Shown in pieces: positions 7,003-15,430 of a stretch of 31,197 bases of DNA. Location of the stretch: the IMG/VR virus record IMGVR_UViG_3300014501_000054, positions 1 through 31,197 of that record, one strand, 5' to 3'. The notes below the pieces were generated by a model. That model saw only the letters and a program-made list of their open reading frames with translations, was not told the origin of the DNA and did not search any database. Within the stretch, counting starts at the first letter, position 1; each line of letters starts with the position of its first letter. Source of the DNA: a virus. A program made the position numbers and the translations under genes.

Positions 7003-8925
7003 CTAGACCGAGAGTCCCTGTCCCGCCAGCGCTTGCGACTGGCTGTTACCCTGCGTGACCACCGTCGTACCGCCCTGAAGCGAACCGATCAGGAATCGGA
7101 TGTTACTCAGGTAAACCACTCTCCAGGCGATGGAAGAGTAGCGCGCGGCGATCTGGGCCGGCGTATTGTTCGTCAGATCGCAGACGACCAGGTAGCCAGG
7201 TCCTCCATTCATATCCTGCGTATCGATCATCCCGAGGTCTTGGAGGGACTGGAGCTCGGCATTCGAAATCGTCTTCATCGCATCGCGGGTAGGATCCTTC
7301 GGCGATTGACTCTGCGGCTGATCGACGAACTGGCCAAGGATGCGGTTCATCAACTGCTCCAGCATATTCGTCATCCGGGTGTACGCAACGTCATCAGCCG
7401 GCGGCACGGGATTTCCGTTCTGCCCATGACGGATGCCCCACTTTTGTCCCGCCGGAATGGGGTTCGTTACGAACAGGATGCCGGCCGACTCTAGGAGCCC
7501 AATCTCAGCGTTCGAATAAGGAATGTTCCCGCTGTACGGACTGTTCCGCTCGGTCCCGATAATCCCGAAGACTTCCTTGTTTCCGGGCGAGACGTGTGGC
7601 GGCAGAGTCGCGGTGCGGCCGAGAATCGTGGAATAGGGCGGCACGAGCCGGACCTGCTGGTTCACCGGGTCGTACCAATAGATCCAGTCCTTCAACCAAA
7701 GCATCTCGAAGTCGAGGATGCCGTAGCCCTGCTTCGCGGTGACCGCCGCTTGGCTCGAGGTTCCGGTCGGGAAGGCGAACGCCATCGCAACGCCCTCGCT
7801 GTCGGCGAAGCCCTGAAGATTCGAGACGATCGTCCCATCCGTCATGCCGGCGAGGTAAGCCATGCTTGGCGCGGGATTGAGGCTGCGCAACGCATACAGA
7901 CCAGTTTTCGGAAGCGATGCGTCGCTGCCGAGCAAAGCGGCCGTGTTCACACCGGCGCGCCCGTCGGCGCCGTTTGCGAGAGGCGTCGAGCCGGCCACCG
8001 GAGCGTGGGTATTGGCCACCATGTAGTCGTAATCCGCCGCCATCGTGGTAGCGGTTATCGGAGCGACCGAGTAGGTCAGCGCGACTTGCTTGGTCACATA
8101 GTTGACAGTTCCGGTCCCGCCGACGCCCTGTAGCGTGCCGTTGCCCTCAGAGTCAGCGAAGATCACTCCGTGACTATCGGTCAGAATGAGAGTTCCCTGC
8201 TGCACGGGACCATTCGCGAGAGTGAAGGTGAACTGCGTATGCGTTCCGTCTGGCGCCGGCGAAAGGGTGGGCGCCTCCGTGGGAACCTCCGTCGGCGTTC
8301 CTGGAATGAAGCGCGCGAATTGAGAAGGCGGCCGGATACCGGACTGGCCCAGCGCGAGCGCATTCGCGAGGTTCTGCCAAAAGCTTCCCGCTGAGTTCGG
8401 GATGTTCGGGAACAGCTCCGCCGGCACGCCGGGGAAACCGCCGATAACGACGTTGAAGGTATTGGCCAAGGCTCCCGGAGAGATCGTCAACGAGAGTTGG
8501 TCGCCTGCGATACCGCTGTAGAGCGCCTCGACAACGCCGCCGGCCACCGGAGTACCCTCGCCGTCCATGACTGATCCGAATGCCGGGGCGTCAGTACCAT
8601 CGCTGATACGCGAGGCCCAAACTTGGAGCTGCGCCTGGGATGGCGCCTGCTGGAAGAGCATCACGATTTCAGTCGCCAAATCGTGCAGGTCGATCGTTCC
8701 GCTGCCCCAGACCGGGATGGGTCCGAAGTTTCGAGCACCGTCGCCCGGAGTCCCGAGTAACGTCGGCGCGTTGAGCGGTCCCCACGACGCGGTTCCCACT
8801 ACTCCGACGACGTCGACCGGCACGCCCACAACCGACGCAGGCGGCGGAATAATCTGAATGTAGAGATCGTCGGCCTGCAGACCAGCCGCGTTGAAGCTCC
8901 CACCATTAACAATGATCTGACCCAT
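7003..8925 (-). CDS. Contractile tail sheath protein
   Basis: A 640-residue product from ATG 8925, immediately upstream of the tube gene. The N-terminal part (VDVVGVVGTASWGPLNAP at about 38-55, LHDLATEIVMLFQQAPSQAQ at about 80-99) is the classic sheath start, and the C-terminal RYSSIAWRVVYLSNIRFLIG with an extended tail matches the domain that interlocks neighbouring subunits. Residues about 140-200 and 212-303 are additional beta modules. The second, with VQQGTLILTDSHGVIFADSE then GTGTVNYVTKQVALTYS, resembles beta modules inserted in many phage virion proteins and would lie on the outer face. The sheath contracts to drive the tube through the host envelope. Confidence 0.92.
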   Translation of the reverse strand: MGQIIVNGGSFNAAGLQADDLYIQIIPPPASVVGVPVDVVGVVGTASWGPLNAPTLLGTPGDGARNFGPIPVWGSGTIDLHDLATEIVMLFQQAPSQAQLQVWASRISDGTDAPAFGSVMDGEGTPVAGGVVEALYSGIAGDQLSLTISPGALANTFNVVIGGFPGVPAELFPNIPNSAGSFWQNLANALALGQSGIRPPSQFARFIPGTPTEVPTEAPTLSPAPDGTHTQFTFTLANGPVQQGTLILTDSHGVIFADSEGNGTLQGVGGTGTVNYVTKQVALTYSVAPITATTMAADYDYMVANTHAPVAGSTPLANGADGRAGVNTAALLGSDASLPKTGLYALRSLNPAPSMAYLAGMTDGTIVSNLQGFADSEGVAMAFAFPTGTSSQAAVTAKQGYGILDFEMLWLKDWIYWYDPVNQQVRLVPPYSTILGRTATLPPHVSPGNKEVFGIIGTERNSPYSGNIPYSNAEIGLLESAGILFVTNPIPAGQKWGIRHGQNGNPVPPADDVAYTRMTNMLEQLMNRILGQFVDQPQSQSPKDPTRDAMKTISNAELQSLQDLGMIDTQDMNGGPGYLVVCDLTNNTPAQIAARYSSIAWRVVYLSNIRFLIGSLQGGTTVVTQGNSQSQALAGQGLSV

Positions 8926-8931
8926 CGCGCC

Positions 8932-9810
8932 TTACGCTCCTTGTTCCACGGTGAGATTTGGCCGCGGCGATAGAATGTCGTACGCAATTTGCTCGGCGGT
9001 GATTCCGTATTCGGCGTTGAGCAGGATGTCGCGGCGATAGAGAGCGCGTCCTGCGTCCTGATCGTTCAGCACATCTCCGAACGGAATGACACGCACCCAC
9101 TCGCCGTCATCGTCCTGCAAACCGAAGTTCGCATAGAGCTGGGCGAGGTCGCCCATGATGGCTTTCCCGAGGATCATGCGAGCGGCACTGCTGTTCGTGT
9201 AGACGATGATCTGCAGCTCGCGCAGAAACCGCGCGTTCTCGACTTTTTGGAACCGGATGTTTCCGACCGCGACCGCAAGCTGAATCGGCTGCGCGCCGGT
9301 CCCTTCAAGCGTGACAACCGCGCCGGTGGCGTTGGCCGTCATCCACTCCGGCAGGAACGAGTCTGCATTGATGGCCGCCGCGAGCTTCGCGGCAAGGGTC
9401 GCCGGCGTATCCTGCGGTCCCGCGATCGCGCTCACACCGCCATTGACAGACGGGCCGCCGCGAAGGAACGCGGTCAACGCGACGGCATCGTTCTGATTGA
9501 CGACGCCGCTGAGCGTGATGGTTTGCTCGCCATCGACGGCAAGCGGGCTGCCGCTGAGTTCGACCGTGACCCCCGTGGAATGCGGCTTCTCGACTGCGAC
9601 GAACGGCATCCAGCGCGTCACGTTCGCCGCTGGCCTGCGATCAAAGATCGTGATGGAGACACTACCCTTGGAAGCGACCTGCTGTAGCAGGAACGACTCC
9701 GTGGGATAGCCCTCGCCAAACACGATAGGCGCCGTGAATGCAGGCGACAGAGCACCGATCGCTCTTTGCAATTCGGTGGTTAGCAGCGTCATGACCTCAT
9801 CAACGTCCAT
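8932..9810 (-). CDS. Probable tail terminator / neck protein with inserted beta domain
   Basis: A 292-residue product from ATG 9810, six bases before the sheath start and overlapping the previous gene by 11 bases. The terminal parts (MDVDEVMTLLTTELQRAIGA..., GSVSITIFDRRPAANVTRW; then FLRELQIIVYTNSSAARMIL and ILLNAEYGITAEQIAYDIL) fit tail-terminator proteins, which cap the tube and join it to the neck. Residues about 80-185 form an inserted beta domain with a helix TPATLAAKLAAAIN, a module also seen in the protein at 10911-11726. Gene position directly before the sheath supports the call; I am fairly but not fully sure. Confidence 0.62.
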   Translation of the reverse strand: MDVDEVMTLLTTELQRAIGALSPAFTAPIVFGEGYPTESFLLQQVASKGSVSITIFDRRPAANVTRWMPFVAVEKPHSTGVTVELSGSPLAVDGEQTITLSGVVNQNDAVALTAFLRGGPSVNGGVSAIAGPQDTPATLAAKLAAAINADSFLPEWMTANATGAVVTLEGTGAQPIQLAVAVGNIRFQKVENARFLRELQIIVYTNSSAARMILGKAIMGDLAQLYANFGLQDDDGEWVRVIPFGDVLNDQDAGRALYRRDILLNAEYGITAEQIAYDILSPRPNLTVEQGA

Positions 9811-10090
9811 CTGCCAAATCTTCCAACTCGACCATATCGACTGTTTGACCAGCGAACTTGTGGTGACAATCAGGCTGATATTTAATTTTCCCGTCTGTCA
9901 CAAAAAGATGACATCGGCTTGCCGGATCGCTCTGATTGCAGAGCAGGGACGGCGTGAAGGTCGGCTTGTCCATCGAACCGCTGAAGGTCCAACGCGGCAC
10001 TTCGAACGAGTGGCAGTTCCCACAGCCGGGGCAATAAAAAACGTAGAACGCCCGCCCTTGGCCTACTTCGTCTTTTCTAAGCTTCGCCAT
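9800..10090 (-). CDS. DUF6527 family small zinc-binding protein
   Basis: A 96-residue product from ATG 10090, overlapping the previous stop as TGATG. It shows the DUF6527 pattern: FYCPGCGNCHSFEV (Cys pair), WTFSGSMDKPTFTPSL, then CHLFVTDGKIKYQPDCHHKF and GQTVDMVEL. The conserved Cys and His residues (CPGC, CH, DCHH) suggest one bound metal. Members are common as small uncharacterised phage proteins; function is unknown. It lies between two neck-region structural genes and overlaps both, so it is co-expressed with them, but nothing in the sequence shows it is part of the virion. Confidence 0.78.
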   Translation of the reverse strand: MAKLRKDEVGQGRAFYVFYCPGCGNCHSFEVPRWTFSGSMDKPTFTPSLLCNQSDPASRCHLFVTDGKIKYQPDCHHKFAGQTVDMVELEDLADGR

Positions 10091-10911
10091 CAGTTCTGCC
10101 CTATGCGCTCACATACCAACTGGTTACCGACCAACCCGGACTCCTGACCGAACGGATGAATCACGATGTACCGGGAGCCGTTTTGGAGAATGTCAGCATA
10201 GTCCTCTACCGGCGCGTCCGCGTCGAGACTTGCGATGATGTCCCCCTCAAGAAACTGAAACCCCTTCAGCGCCGGTACGAATATGAACCAGCGCGTGAGC
10301 GGCGTCGACGACGGCAATCCATGGATGAGTTCCCCATGGAAGCGCTCGTTGGCTGAGACGCCCATCGGTATCAGCGCGTTGGCCGCGCCCGGCGCCGCGA
10401 GAGCCCAACTGCCATTCGACAGCAGGAGAGGCTGCGCGGAGTTGATATCCGGCGACCAGTAGCCATTCGCGTCCGGAGCGCCCGTCGGACGGAATACGAT
10501 GCCGAGTCGGTTCACGCGCGCGCCGATGTTCTTTCGAATAGGCGCATGAAACGCCAGGCAGATCCCGTTGAACTGCGGAGTCGGGAAAGGAGTGATGTCA
10601 CCCGCGGTAGGATACCCGCTGGTTCCATAGAACGGGTCGCGTTCAACGAAAACATCGCCGGTCACGAAGTTGCTCATGTCGGCGATCATTTCGAAAAACA
10701 GCGATCCCATATCCGGGCCTTCCTTGTGTTCGAGGCCCTTCAGCACTCGGCGGAAGACCGGAAAGTTGCTTCTGATTTTGTTCGCCGCGTCGAGATAGTT
10801 CAGCGCCGCATTGGCTTGGATGCGATAAACGTCGAAGGGCGGACCGAGATGCTTCGCGGCCTTGCCTCTACCACGATCAATTTGCCTTTCGATGTGGTTG
10901 AAGTGGGACAT
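10090..10911 (-). CDS. Uncharacterised neck-region protein
   Basis: A 273-residue product from ATG 10911, overlapping the upstream stop as TGATG. I do not recognise a domain. The N-terminus (FNHIERQIDRGRGKAAKHLG, PPFDVYRIQANAAL) is basic and helical. The middle (VTGDVFVERDPFYG, GICLAFHAPIRKNIGARVNR) and C-terminal parts (RWFIFVPALKGFQFLEGDII, then YADILQNGSRYIVIHPFGQ) are beta-rich. Its location between a head-tail adaptor-like gene and the tail terminator or sheath genes makes a head-completion, neck or tail-terminator role the best inference. Confidence 0.5.
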   Translation of the reverse strand: MSHFNHIERQIDRGRGKAAKHLGPPFDVYRIQANAALNYLDAANKIRSNFPVFRRVLKGLEHKEGPDMGSLFFEMIADMSNFVTGDVFVERDPFYGTSGYPTAGDITPFPTPQFNGICLAFHAPIRKNIGARVNRLGIVFRPTGAPDANGYWSPDINSAQPLLLSNGSWALAAPGAANALIPMGVSANERFHGELIHGLPSSTPLTRWFIFVPALKGFQFLEGDIIASLDADAPVEDYADILQNGSRYIVIHPFGQESGLVGNQLVCERIGQN

Positions 10912-11726
10912 CAGATTGTAGCCATCGTCGGCACGCCGCCGCCGTAATCGTTAAAGTCTTCCCACAGCGGAACCTCGAGATGCCGCGCCAACGCTCGACG
11001 CCAGTAATTATAGAGCTTGATCCGCATCTCGGGCTCATCGGTGCGCGCGGTCCACACGTCCGCTTTCGAAGTATCGAGATTCTGCGTCGTGCCCGCGATC
11101 GCGCCCTCGAGGTAGATCAGAATTGGAATGAAGCCGGTTAGCGTCGTCACGGGGCTCGTCGAATCGTCAACTATCGCTATCGGATCCGTAACCGGGCTGC
11201 CATCTGTGGTGACAGCCGACCCGGTTTGTCCCGTGGCTGCCGCCGCGATGGTGAAAGGCTTGGGATTGAAGAACGCCACTTCCGGCAGAGGGACAGCGTT
11301 CTGCGCGAAAGGTCCCGTTCCGTATGGAGTCACCGCCATGAAGCCTGCACTGATGAGCGCGGGATTCTGAAGAGCCAAGGCCGCCAACTTATTCGAGAGG
11401 CTGACCGGATTATCGCCGAGGACAGCGGTTACGGTCAGTGTGACTGGGCTCACCAGTCCTGCGCCCGACAGAGTGACCGAGACAGTATCGCCGACCGCTG
11501 TCAGACCGAGAATCGAGATCGACCCTACGGCAGATCCGATGATCTGCGCTTCTTCATACGGCTGAAGATTGTTCAGGATGTACTCGAGCCGGCCGTACGC
11601 CTGAAAGTAGCGGAAGCCCTGCCCACCACTGGCTAACGATTGGCCGCCAACCGAAGTACGCGAGACGCCGATCGCCGGATACCGAAGCTGCCGGCGTATC
11701 GTGACCTTTTGTTGTCCGGTCAGCAC
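10911..11726 (-). CDS. Head-tail adaptor-like protein with inserted beta domain
   Basis: A 271-residue product from a GTG start at 11726, directly after the preceding TAG. The N-terminus (LTGQQKVTIRRQLRYPAIG, then GFRYFQAYGRLEYILNNLQ) and C-terminus (AIAGTTQNLDTSKADVWTAR, MRIKLYNYWRRALARHLEVP) form the helical pattern of a common head-tail connector family ('R...GYPa.G......y..LE..l..Ls', 'LE.AI.ga..NLdt..A.vW'). Between them, residues about 64-185 are a beta domain with a Thr/Val-rich start and helix SLSNKLAALALQNPAL, absent from the short versions of this family that I know. Likely sits in the neck under the portal ring. Confidence 0.65.
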   Translation of the reverse strand: MLTGQQKVTIRRQLRYPAIGVSRTSVGGQSLASGGQGFRYFQAYGRLEYILNNLQPYEEAQIIGSAVGSISILGLTAVGDTVSVTLSGAGLVSPVTLTVTAVLGDNPVSLSNKLAALALQNPALISAGFMAVTPYGTGPFAQNAVPLPEVAFFNPKPFTIAAAATGQTGSAVTTDGSPVTDPIAIVDDSTSPVTTLTGFIPILIYLEGAIAGTTQNLDTSKADVWTARTDEPEMRIKLYNYWRRALARHLEVPLWEDFNDYGGGVPTMATI

Positions 11727-12155
11727 CTATCCGATTAGCTCCAGACCCATCGCTTCCGCGACGGATCGCAATTCGCTCTTGGTCGGGCTTATCGCAGCCA
11801 TAGATCCACACGATCCGCAACGATGCCGGAGCATGTCGCGAGCCTGTCCGATGGGGCAGCCGAGGTCGAGGAGCGTCCTGATGGTGCCCTGCTCAACGAT
11901 GGTCTCGCCCATCTCGAAACTTCGCATCTGCGGGCCTATCATCACGTTGAAGCTCGACAGCGCCTTATGAACGGGGAGCTGTTCCGGCTTTTCTTCAGAG
12001 TGTGCGCCGGCAGGGGCGGACTCCGTTTCACCCCGCCGCAGGGAGAGTTTTTCCTCGGCCGGGTTGGCCGTCGCTCCCGCCCCTGCCTTTGCAACTACCG
12101 GCTTCACCGCCCGGTAAGGCGGCGACGCATCCGCTAGTTCAGGTAATTCCGCCAT
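11727..12155 (-). CDS. Hypothetical protein with C-terminal His-Arg-Cys-Gly-Ser-Cys motif
   Basis: A 142-residue product from ATG 12155. The upstream site CAGGGAGAGAGAAACCAG is nearly the same as that before the tail chaperone gene at 6446. The first 65 residues are Ala/Pro/Glu-rich and probably disordered. The rest (FNVMIGPQMRSFEMGETIVE, then RTLLDLGCPIGQARDMLRHR) ends in HRCGSCG and a helical tail. Only two or three cysteines are present, so a complete zinc site within one chain is doubtful. No family recognised. It lies between the capsid and neck genes and is read with them. Confidence 0.6.
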   Translation of the reverse strand: MAELPELADASPPYRAVKPVVAKAGAGATANPAEEKLSLRRGETESAPAGAHSEEKPEQLPVHKALSSFNVMIGPQMRSFEMGETIVEQGTIRTLLDLGCPIGQARDMLRHRCGSCGSMAAISPTKSELRSVAEAMGLELIG

Positions 12156-12195
12156 CTGGTTTCTCTCTCCCTGTCGAACGCGATCTTCTCTTCTA

Positions 12196-12516
12196 CTATG
12201 CCGATACCGGCATTCCCGCAGTCACCATCTCGTTATAGAGCGAGGTCGAGATCTCGTAGGTTCTGCCGTAATAATACGAGACAATGATGCCCGCCGCAGC
12301 GGCGCCGCCGGGGTGGCTGACGTAGGTAAAATTGTTGGTCGGCACCATGCACGTCGTCGCACCGGACGTCGGATGCAGGGTTTTCATCTGGCGCGGGCTC
12401 TCGGACTGCAAAGCGCCGTTTTCGTAGAAGACAGGATCGAAGTTCGGGATCAGCGTCGGTTGACGCCCATCGAACACATTGGGATTGCCCTGCAGGGGCG
12501 TCGGTGCTGTCGGCAT
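12196..12516 (-). CDS. Hypothetical small beta-rich protein
   Basis: A 106-residue product from ATG 12516 with a clear ribosome site (CAGGAGATAAATTTAG). The N-terminal half is Pro/Asn-rich (TAPTPLQGNPNVFDGRQPT); the second half (FTYVSHPGG, AGIIVSYYYGRTYEISTSLY) is hydrophobic and aromatic, likely beta strands. No transmembrane segment of normal length is evident and no family is recognised. The post-capsid position and size would suit a head-associated accessory protein, which is only inference. Confidence 0.58.
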   Translation of the reverse strand: MPTAPTPLQGNPNVFDGRQPTLIPNFDPVFYENGALQSESPRQMKTLHPTSGATTCMVPTNNFTYVSHPGGAAAAGIIVSYYYGRTYEISTSLYNEMVTAGMPVSA

Positions 12517-12522
12517 CTAAAT

Positions 12523-12855
12523 TTATCTCCTGATCAAGCCTGGCCCGCCGATCGGTGTCTTTCTCTGGCCGTCCTCGCGGCGCTCCGCAACCCGTTCTGC
12601 GGCGGCTGAGGCGCCGGGCAGCCTGTCCCATCCCGGAACATAGCGATCGTCGGCATCTACCTCGCGCACGACACCGATTCCGGGAATCGTTTCGCGCTCG
12701 ACCGTCGCCCCGGTTCGGGAATAAAGGGCCTTGACCGTATCGGTCTGCTTTTGCTCCCGAATCTCTTGGCCGGGCCAATAGGTGCCGGGTTGCACCGGAT
12801 GTTTGACCTGCTTGCTTGGTCGCTTCGCCGTAACGATTTTTCTCACCGTGGGCAT
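12523..12855 (-). CDS. Hypothetical basic, probably disordered protein
   Basis: A 110-residue product from ATG 12855, 15 bases after the preceding gene and 6 bases before the next start. It is rich in Lys, Arg and Pro (VRKIVTAKRPSKQVKHPVQP), with a short ordered-looking centre (TVERETIPGIGVVREVDADD) and an Arg-rich end (AERVAERREDGQRK). No domain recognised. Coding status rests on tight packing in the operon and absence of a better frame; the ribosome site is weak. Confidence 0.55.
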   Translation of the reverse strand: MPTVRKIVTAKRPSKQVKHPVQPGTYWPGQEIREQKQTDTVKALYSRTGATVERETIPGIGVVREVDADDRYVPGWDRLPGASAAAERVAERREDGQRKTPIGGPGLIRR

Positions 12856-12870
12856 TGGGCTAACCGCCGG

Positions 12871-13116
12871 TCACTTGTTATCGACGCGCTTTCCGTCGCC
12901 CGAGTCAGCGGGCCCGCCCACCGATGACATCGCATCGGCATAGTCCACCGCCGAACGACCTGCGCGATTTCCCGGTAGCGTACCTTTGGCCTTGCGCACG
13001 CCGCCGTCGCCCGGAACATTCATCGAGGGCCCGCCGCTGCGCAATCCTCTCTTGGTGGGTGCCGCGTCGGCGGGAACCCGTGGAAACTCTTTATCTACTC
13101 GCGTTACTTCGGCCAT
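12871..13116 (-). CDS. Hypothetical small disordered protein
   Basis: An 81-residue product from ATG 13116 with a strong purine site upstream (GGGAGAGAGGAGAACTCAG). It is Gly/Pro/Lys/Arg-rich (PTKRGLRSGGPSMNVPGDGG) with no predicted secondary structure of note and no family recognised. It lies just after the HNH gene. The strong ribosome site suggests it is the first well-translated gene after the HNH insertion. Confidence 0.55.
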   Translation of the reverse strand: MAEVTRVDKEFPRVPADAAPTKRGLRSGGPSMNVPGDGGVRKAKGTLPGNRAGRSAVDYADAMSSVGGPADSGDGKRVDNK

Positions 13117-13139
13117 CTGAGTTCTCCTCTCTCCCTGCT

Positions 13140-13985
13140 TTAGTTGGGCAGGCCGTTGAGAATCTGGTCGGGATCGACTCCTCGCTCTCGACAGAATTCC
13201 TCGAACGGCCGTTCCTGCTTCGACGCATTACACGGCAAACAGGCCGGAATGATATTCCCTTTCTCGGTTCGGCCGCCACTCACTAAGGGAACGATGTGCT
13301 CTAAGGTCATGCGCCCCGGCTTGCCGCAATAAGCACACGCCCCACCGAATTTCTCGATCACAGCGATCCAGTCCGCGCGCGTGAACGATACTTCCAAGCT
13401 GGTCTCCACGTCGCCGTTTGCATACCGACGCTCGCGGAGGATGCCCTTCGTCACTCGTTCGCGCTCGCGTATGACCGCGCGCACTTCGGGACGCTTGCGC
13501 CAGACTTTGGCAACCGCTTTTGCAGCAGGCCCACGTCGGCGCTCATTCTGCTTCGCACGACGCGTCTCCGCATGGCGATGGTAGTACGCGTTTCCGCGCT
13601 TCGCAGATTTCTTCCGATTGCACGGAACGCAATAACATCCTCGCCCTTTGCTATTGCGTTTGTCGCGCATGAACTGTTCAAGAGGCAGAACTTCCTTACA
13701 GGAACCGCAGCGCTTCAAACCTTCGGGCAGAGGGGGATGCGCCTCAAGGCGCTCGGCTTTTTGCTTCGCGCGAGACTTCGCCAATATGGCTTTGGCTCGC
13801 CCCGGATTACGCTGGCGAAAACGCCGCTGCGATTCGCGAGAGTGCCGTCGATGGCCCTCGCTGTTCTTATGGCGCGCGTTATCACAGAGTTTACACCACC
13901 CGGACAGGCCGTCGGCACGACGGGGACTTGGATAGAAGTCCGTGTTCGGCTTTTCGGTCTGGCAGCGAGGGCAACTCTTAGTCAT
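13140..13985 (-). CDS. HNH endonuclease with two N-terminal zinc motifs (homing-type)
   Basis: A 281-residue product from ATG 13985, 18 bases after the capsid stop, without a clear ribosome site. Three Cys clusters are visible: residues 5-8 CPRC with 31-34 CKLC; 93-96 CGSC with 119-122 CVPC; and the C-terminal HNH core at 217-253 (CAYC, then LEHIVPLVSGG with H230, NIIPACLPCN). A long basic helical linker (about 125-185) separates them. HNH nucleases with such zinc modules cut double-stranded DNA and often behave as free-standing homing genes in phage structural operons. Insertion directly behind the capsid gene fits. A role in terminase action, as for some HNH proteins, is less likely from position. 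Confidence 0.88.
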   Translation of the reverse strand: MTKSCPRCQTEKPNTDFYPSPRRADGLSGWCKLCDNARHKNSEGHRRHSRESQRRFRQRNPGRAKAILAKSRAKQKAERLEAHPPLPEGLKRCGSCKEVLPLEQFMRDKRNSKGRGCYCVPCNRKKSAKRGNAYYHRHAETRRAKQNERRRGPAAKAVAKVWRKRPEVRAVIRERERVTKGILRERRYANGDVETSLEVSFTRADWIAVIEKFGGACAYCGKPGRMTLEHIVPLVSGGRTEKGNIIPACLPCNASKQERPFEEFCRERGVDPDQILNGLPN

Positions 13986-14003
13986 CGGATTACGATATAA
14001 CGA

Positions 14004-15374
14004 TCAGCCAGCTATCTCAATCACCGCTGCGCGTTTGAACAAGGAGTTACTAGCGGTGGGGATAGTGTCTGTGGTGGCGGTGACGTCGGTCGGGACCGCG
14101 AAGTCTCCGATCCAAGTCCAGGTCTGCGCGATGTTGCGCTGCAGGCGATCGAGCGGTGGCCTCACAATCTGAGCGACGTTATCGATCAGCATGATCTCGC
14201 CGATCGGATTGACGCCCTCTCGATTGAGCCAGATGTCCAGCCCTTCGAAGTTACCCTGCATCAAGCTCTCGGCCCCCATGATGATCGGCCGGCGTACTCG
14301 CACCCCAACGCCGGAGCCGGGATTTTGGACAAAGGTTTCCGTGGTGGGGATGAAAGTTATGCCAAGCAGGCGCACGATATCGCCGCCGCGAAACTCCGGA
14401 GTCTCCTCGCGCCCTGCGAACAGGACTTTGAAGTCCTGATCGGCCCTCAACTGACGCATCGAGGTGTTATCCAAAATCATGTGATAGGTGCCATCGGGCA
14501 TCGGCGGAACGCCGTTATCCAGCAGATAGGCCCGGACATCATCGACGATCGACATGGTGAGAACGTCGGCGCCATTTAGCAAACTCGTCAGGCGTTTGCC
14601 GAACGGCCGGAACACCTTGGGGGCATTGTTCGAGATGACCGAGTCGCCCACCTGGATCGTATTGGCCGCGCCGGCCGCCAAGGTCAGCACTCCCGACAGC
14701 CCACCGGTGATGCTGGTGGAGCTCACGTTCGTCGCGTCCGGGGCGACGCCCGTGACGTTGAGCGCCTGCGTGGCCGTCGCCAAAGTTCCGGAATCGTTGT
14801 ATTCGGTGATCGCCAACGGAGTCGCCGAGCTCACACCCTGCGGTGTGCCGTTTACGAGGACCGTGCCGAAGCCGCGGATATCGTCGACCTGGATCGACGT
14901 CTGCGAGTTGACGGCGAGGACGCGCGAGTTGCCGCTCATGTATGCGGCGAACAAATCATTACGCGCGATGCGCTCCATCGACTGCGCGGCTTGGACGCCG
15001 TTGTTCCGCGAGTTGGCGATAAGCTGATTGGCTATGCCCGCCAATTCGCCCATCAAATCGGTATCGACGGTATCCGCCCATTCCTTCATCGAGAAGCTGT
15101 ACTGCTCGATGGAGAACGTCGAGGGCGTCATCCCATTGTCGAGGTTGGTGCCGACCTGGGTCGGATCGAGCGGTTGCGTGATCGGGGTCTTACGCCCCTT
15201 TCTGGTCATAGTGAGGGTCGCGCCGATCCGCGCTGGGATAGTCTCCTGGACCGCTTCGCGCCGGTAGGCCAGATAGGAATCGAGACCTTCCTCGAGTTCG
15301 CGATCGAGGAAATTTTGCTGCAACATCCCAAGGAGTTGCGGCGGGAAATTTACGAAAGTGCCTGGGCTCGACAT
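14004..15374 (-). CDS. Major capsid protein (HK97 fold)
   Basis: A 456-residue product from ATG 15374 with ACGGAGTTCTCGCAAA upstream. An N-terminal helix and E-loop region (NFLDRELEEGLDSYLAYRRE, then TMTRKGRKTPITQPLDPT) precede the spine helix (QLIANSRNNGVQAAQSMERI). Residues about 170-260 are a beta insertion rich in Thr, Ser and Val. The P and A domains follow (PMPDGTYHMILDNTSMRQLR; GGDIVRLLGITFIPTTETFV), and the C-terminus has IGEIMLIDNVAQIVRPP. This layout matches HK97-fold capsid proteins of the N4-gp56-like or coat-protein type. It is not preceded directly by its scaffold: three signal-peptide genes lie between. About 415 copies per T=7 head would be expected from the fold. Confidence 0.85.
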   Translation of the reverse strand: MSSPGTFVNFPPQLLGMLQQNFLDRELEEGLDSYLAYRREAVQETIPARIGATLTMTRKGRKTPITQPLDPTQVGTNLDNGMTPSTFSIEQYSFSMKEWADTVDTDLMGELAGIANQLIANSRNNGVQAAQSMERIARNDLFAAYMSGNSRVLAVNSQTSIQVDDIRGFGTVLVNGTPQGVSSATPLAITEYNDSGTLATATQALNVTGVAPDATNVSSTSITGGLSGVLTLAAGAANTIQVGDSVISNNAPKVFRPFGKRLTSLLNGADVLTMSIVDDVRAYLLDNGVPPMPDGTYHMILDNTSMRQLRADQDFKVLFAGREETPEFRGGDIVRLLGITFIPTTETFVQNPGSGVGVRVRRPIIMGAESLMQGNFEGLDIWLNREGVNPIGEIMLIDNVAQIVRPPLDRLQRNIAQTWTWIGDFAVPTDVTATTDTIPTASNSLFKRAAVIEIAG

Positions 15375-15430
15375 TTTGCGAGAACTCCGTCTCCGTAAAA
15401 AGTTGTGACGTTCTTACCAACTTTCCACGG

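Noticed and set aside
8989-9687. Plus-strand open frame of 232 codons
   Set aside because: Antisense to the tail terminator-like gene; no recognisable domain and no ribosome site. Treated as a shadow.
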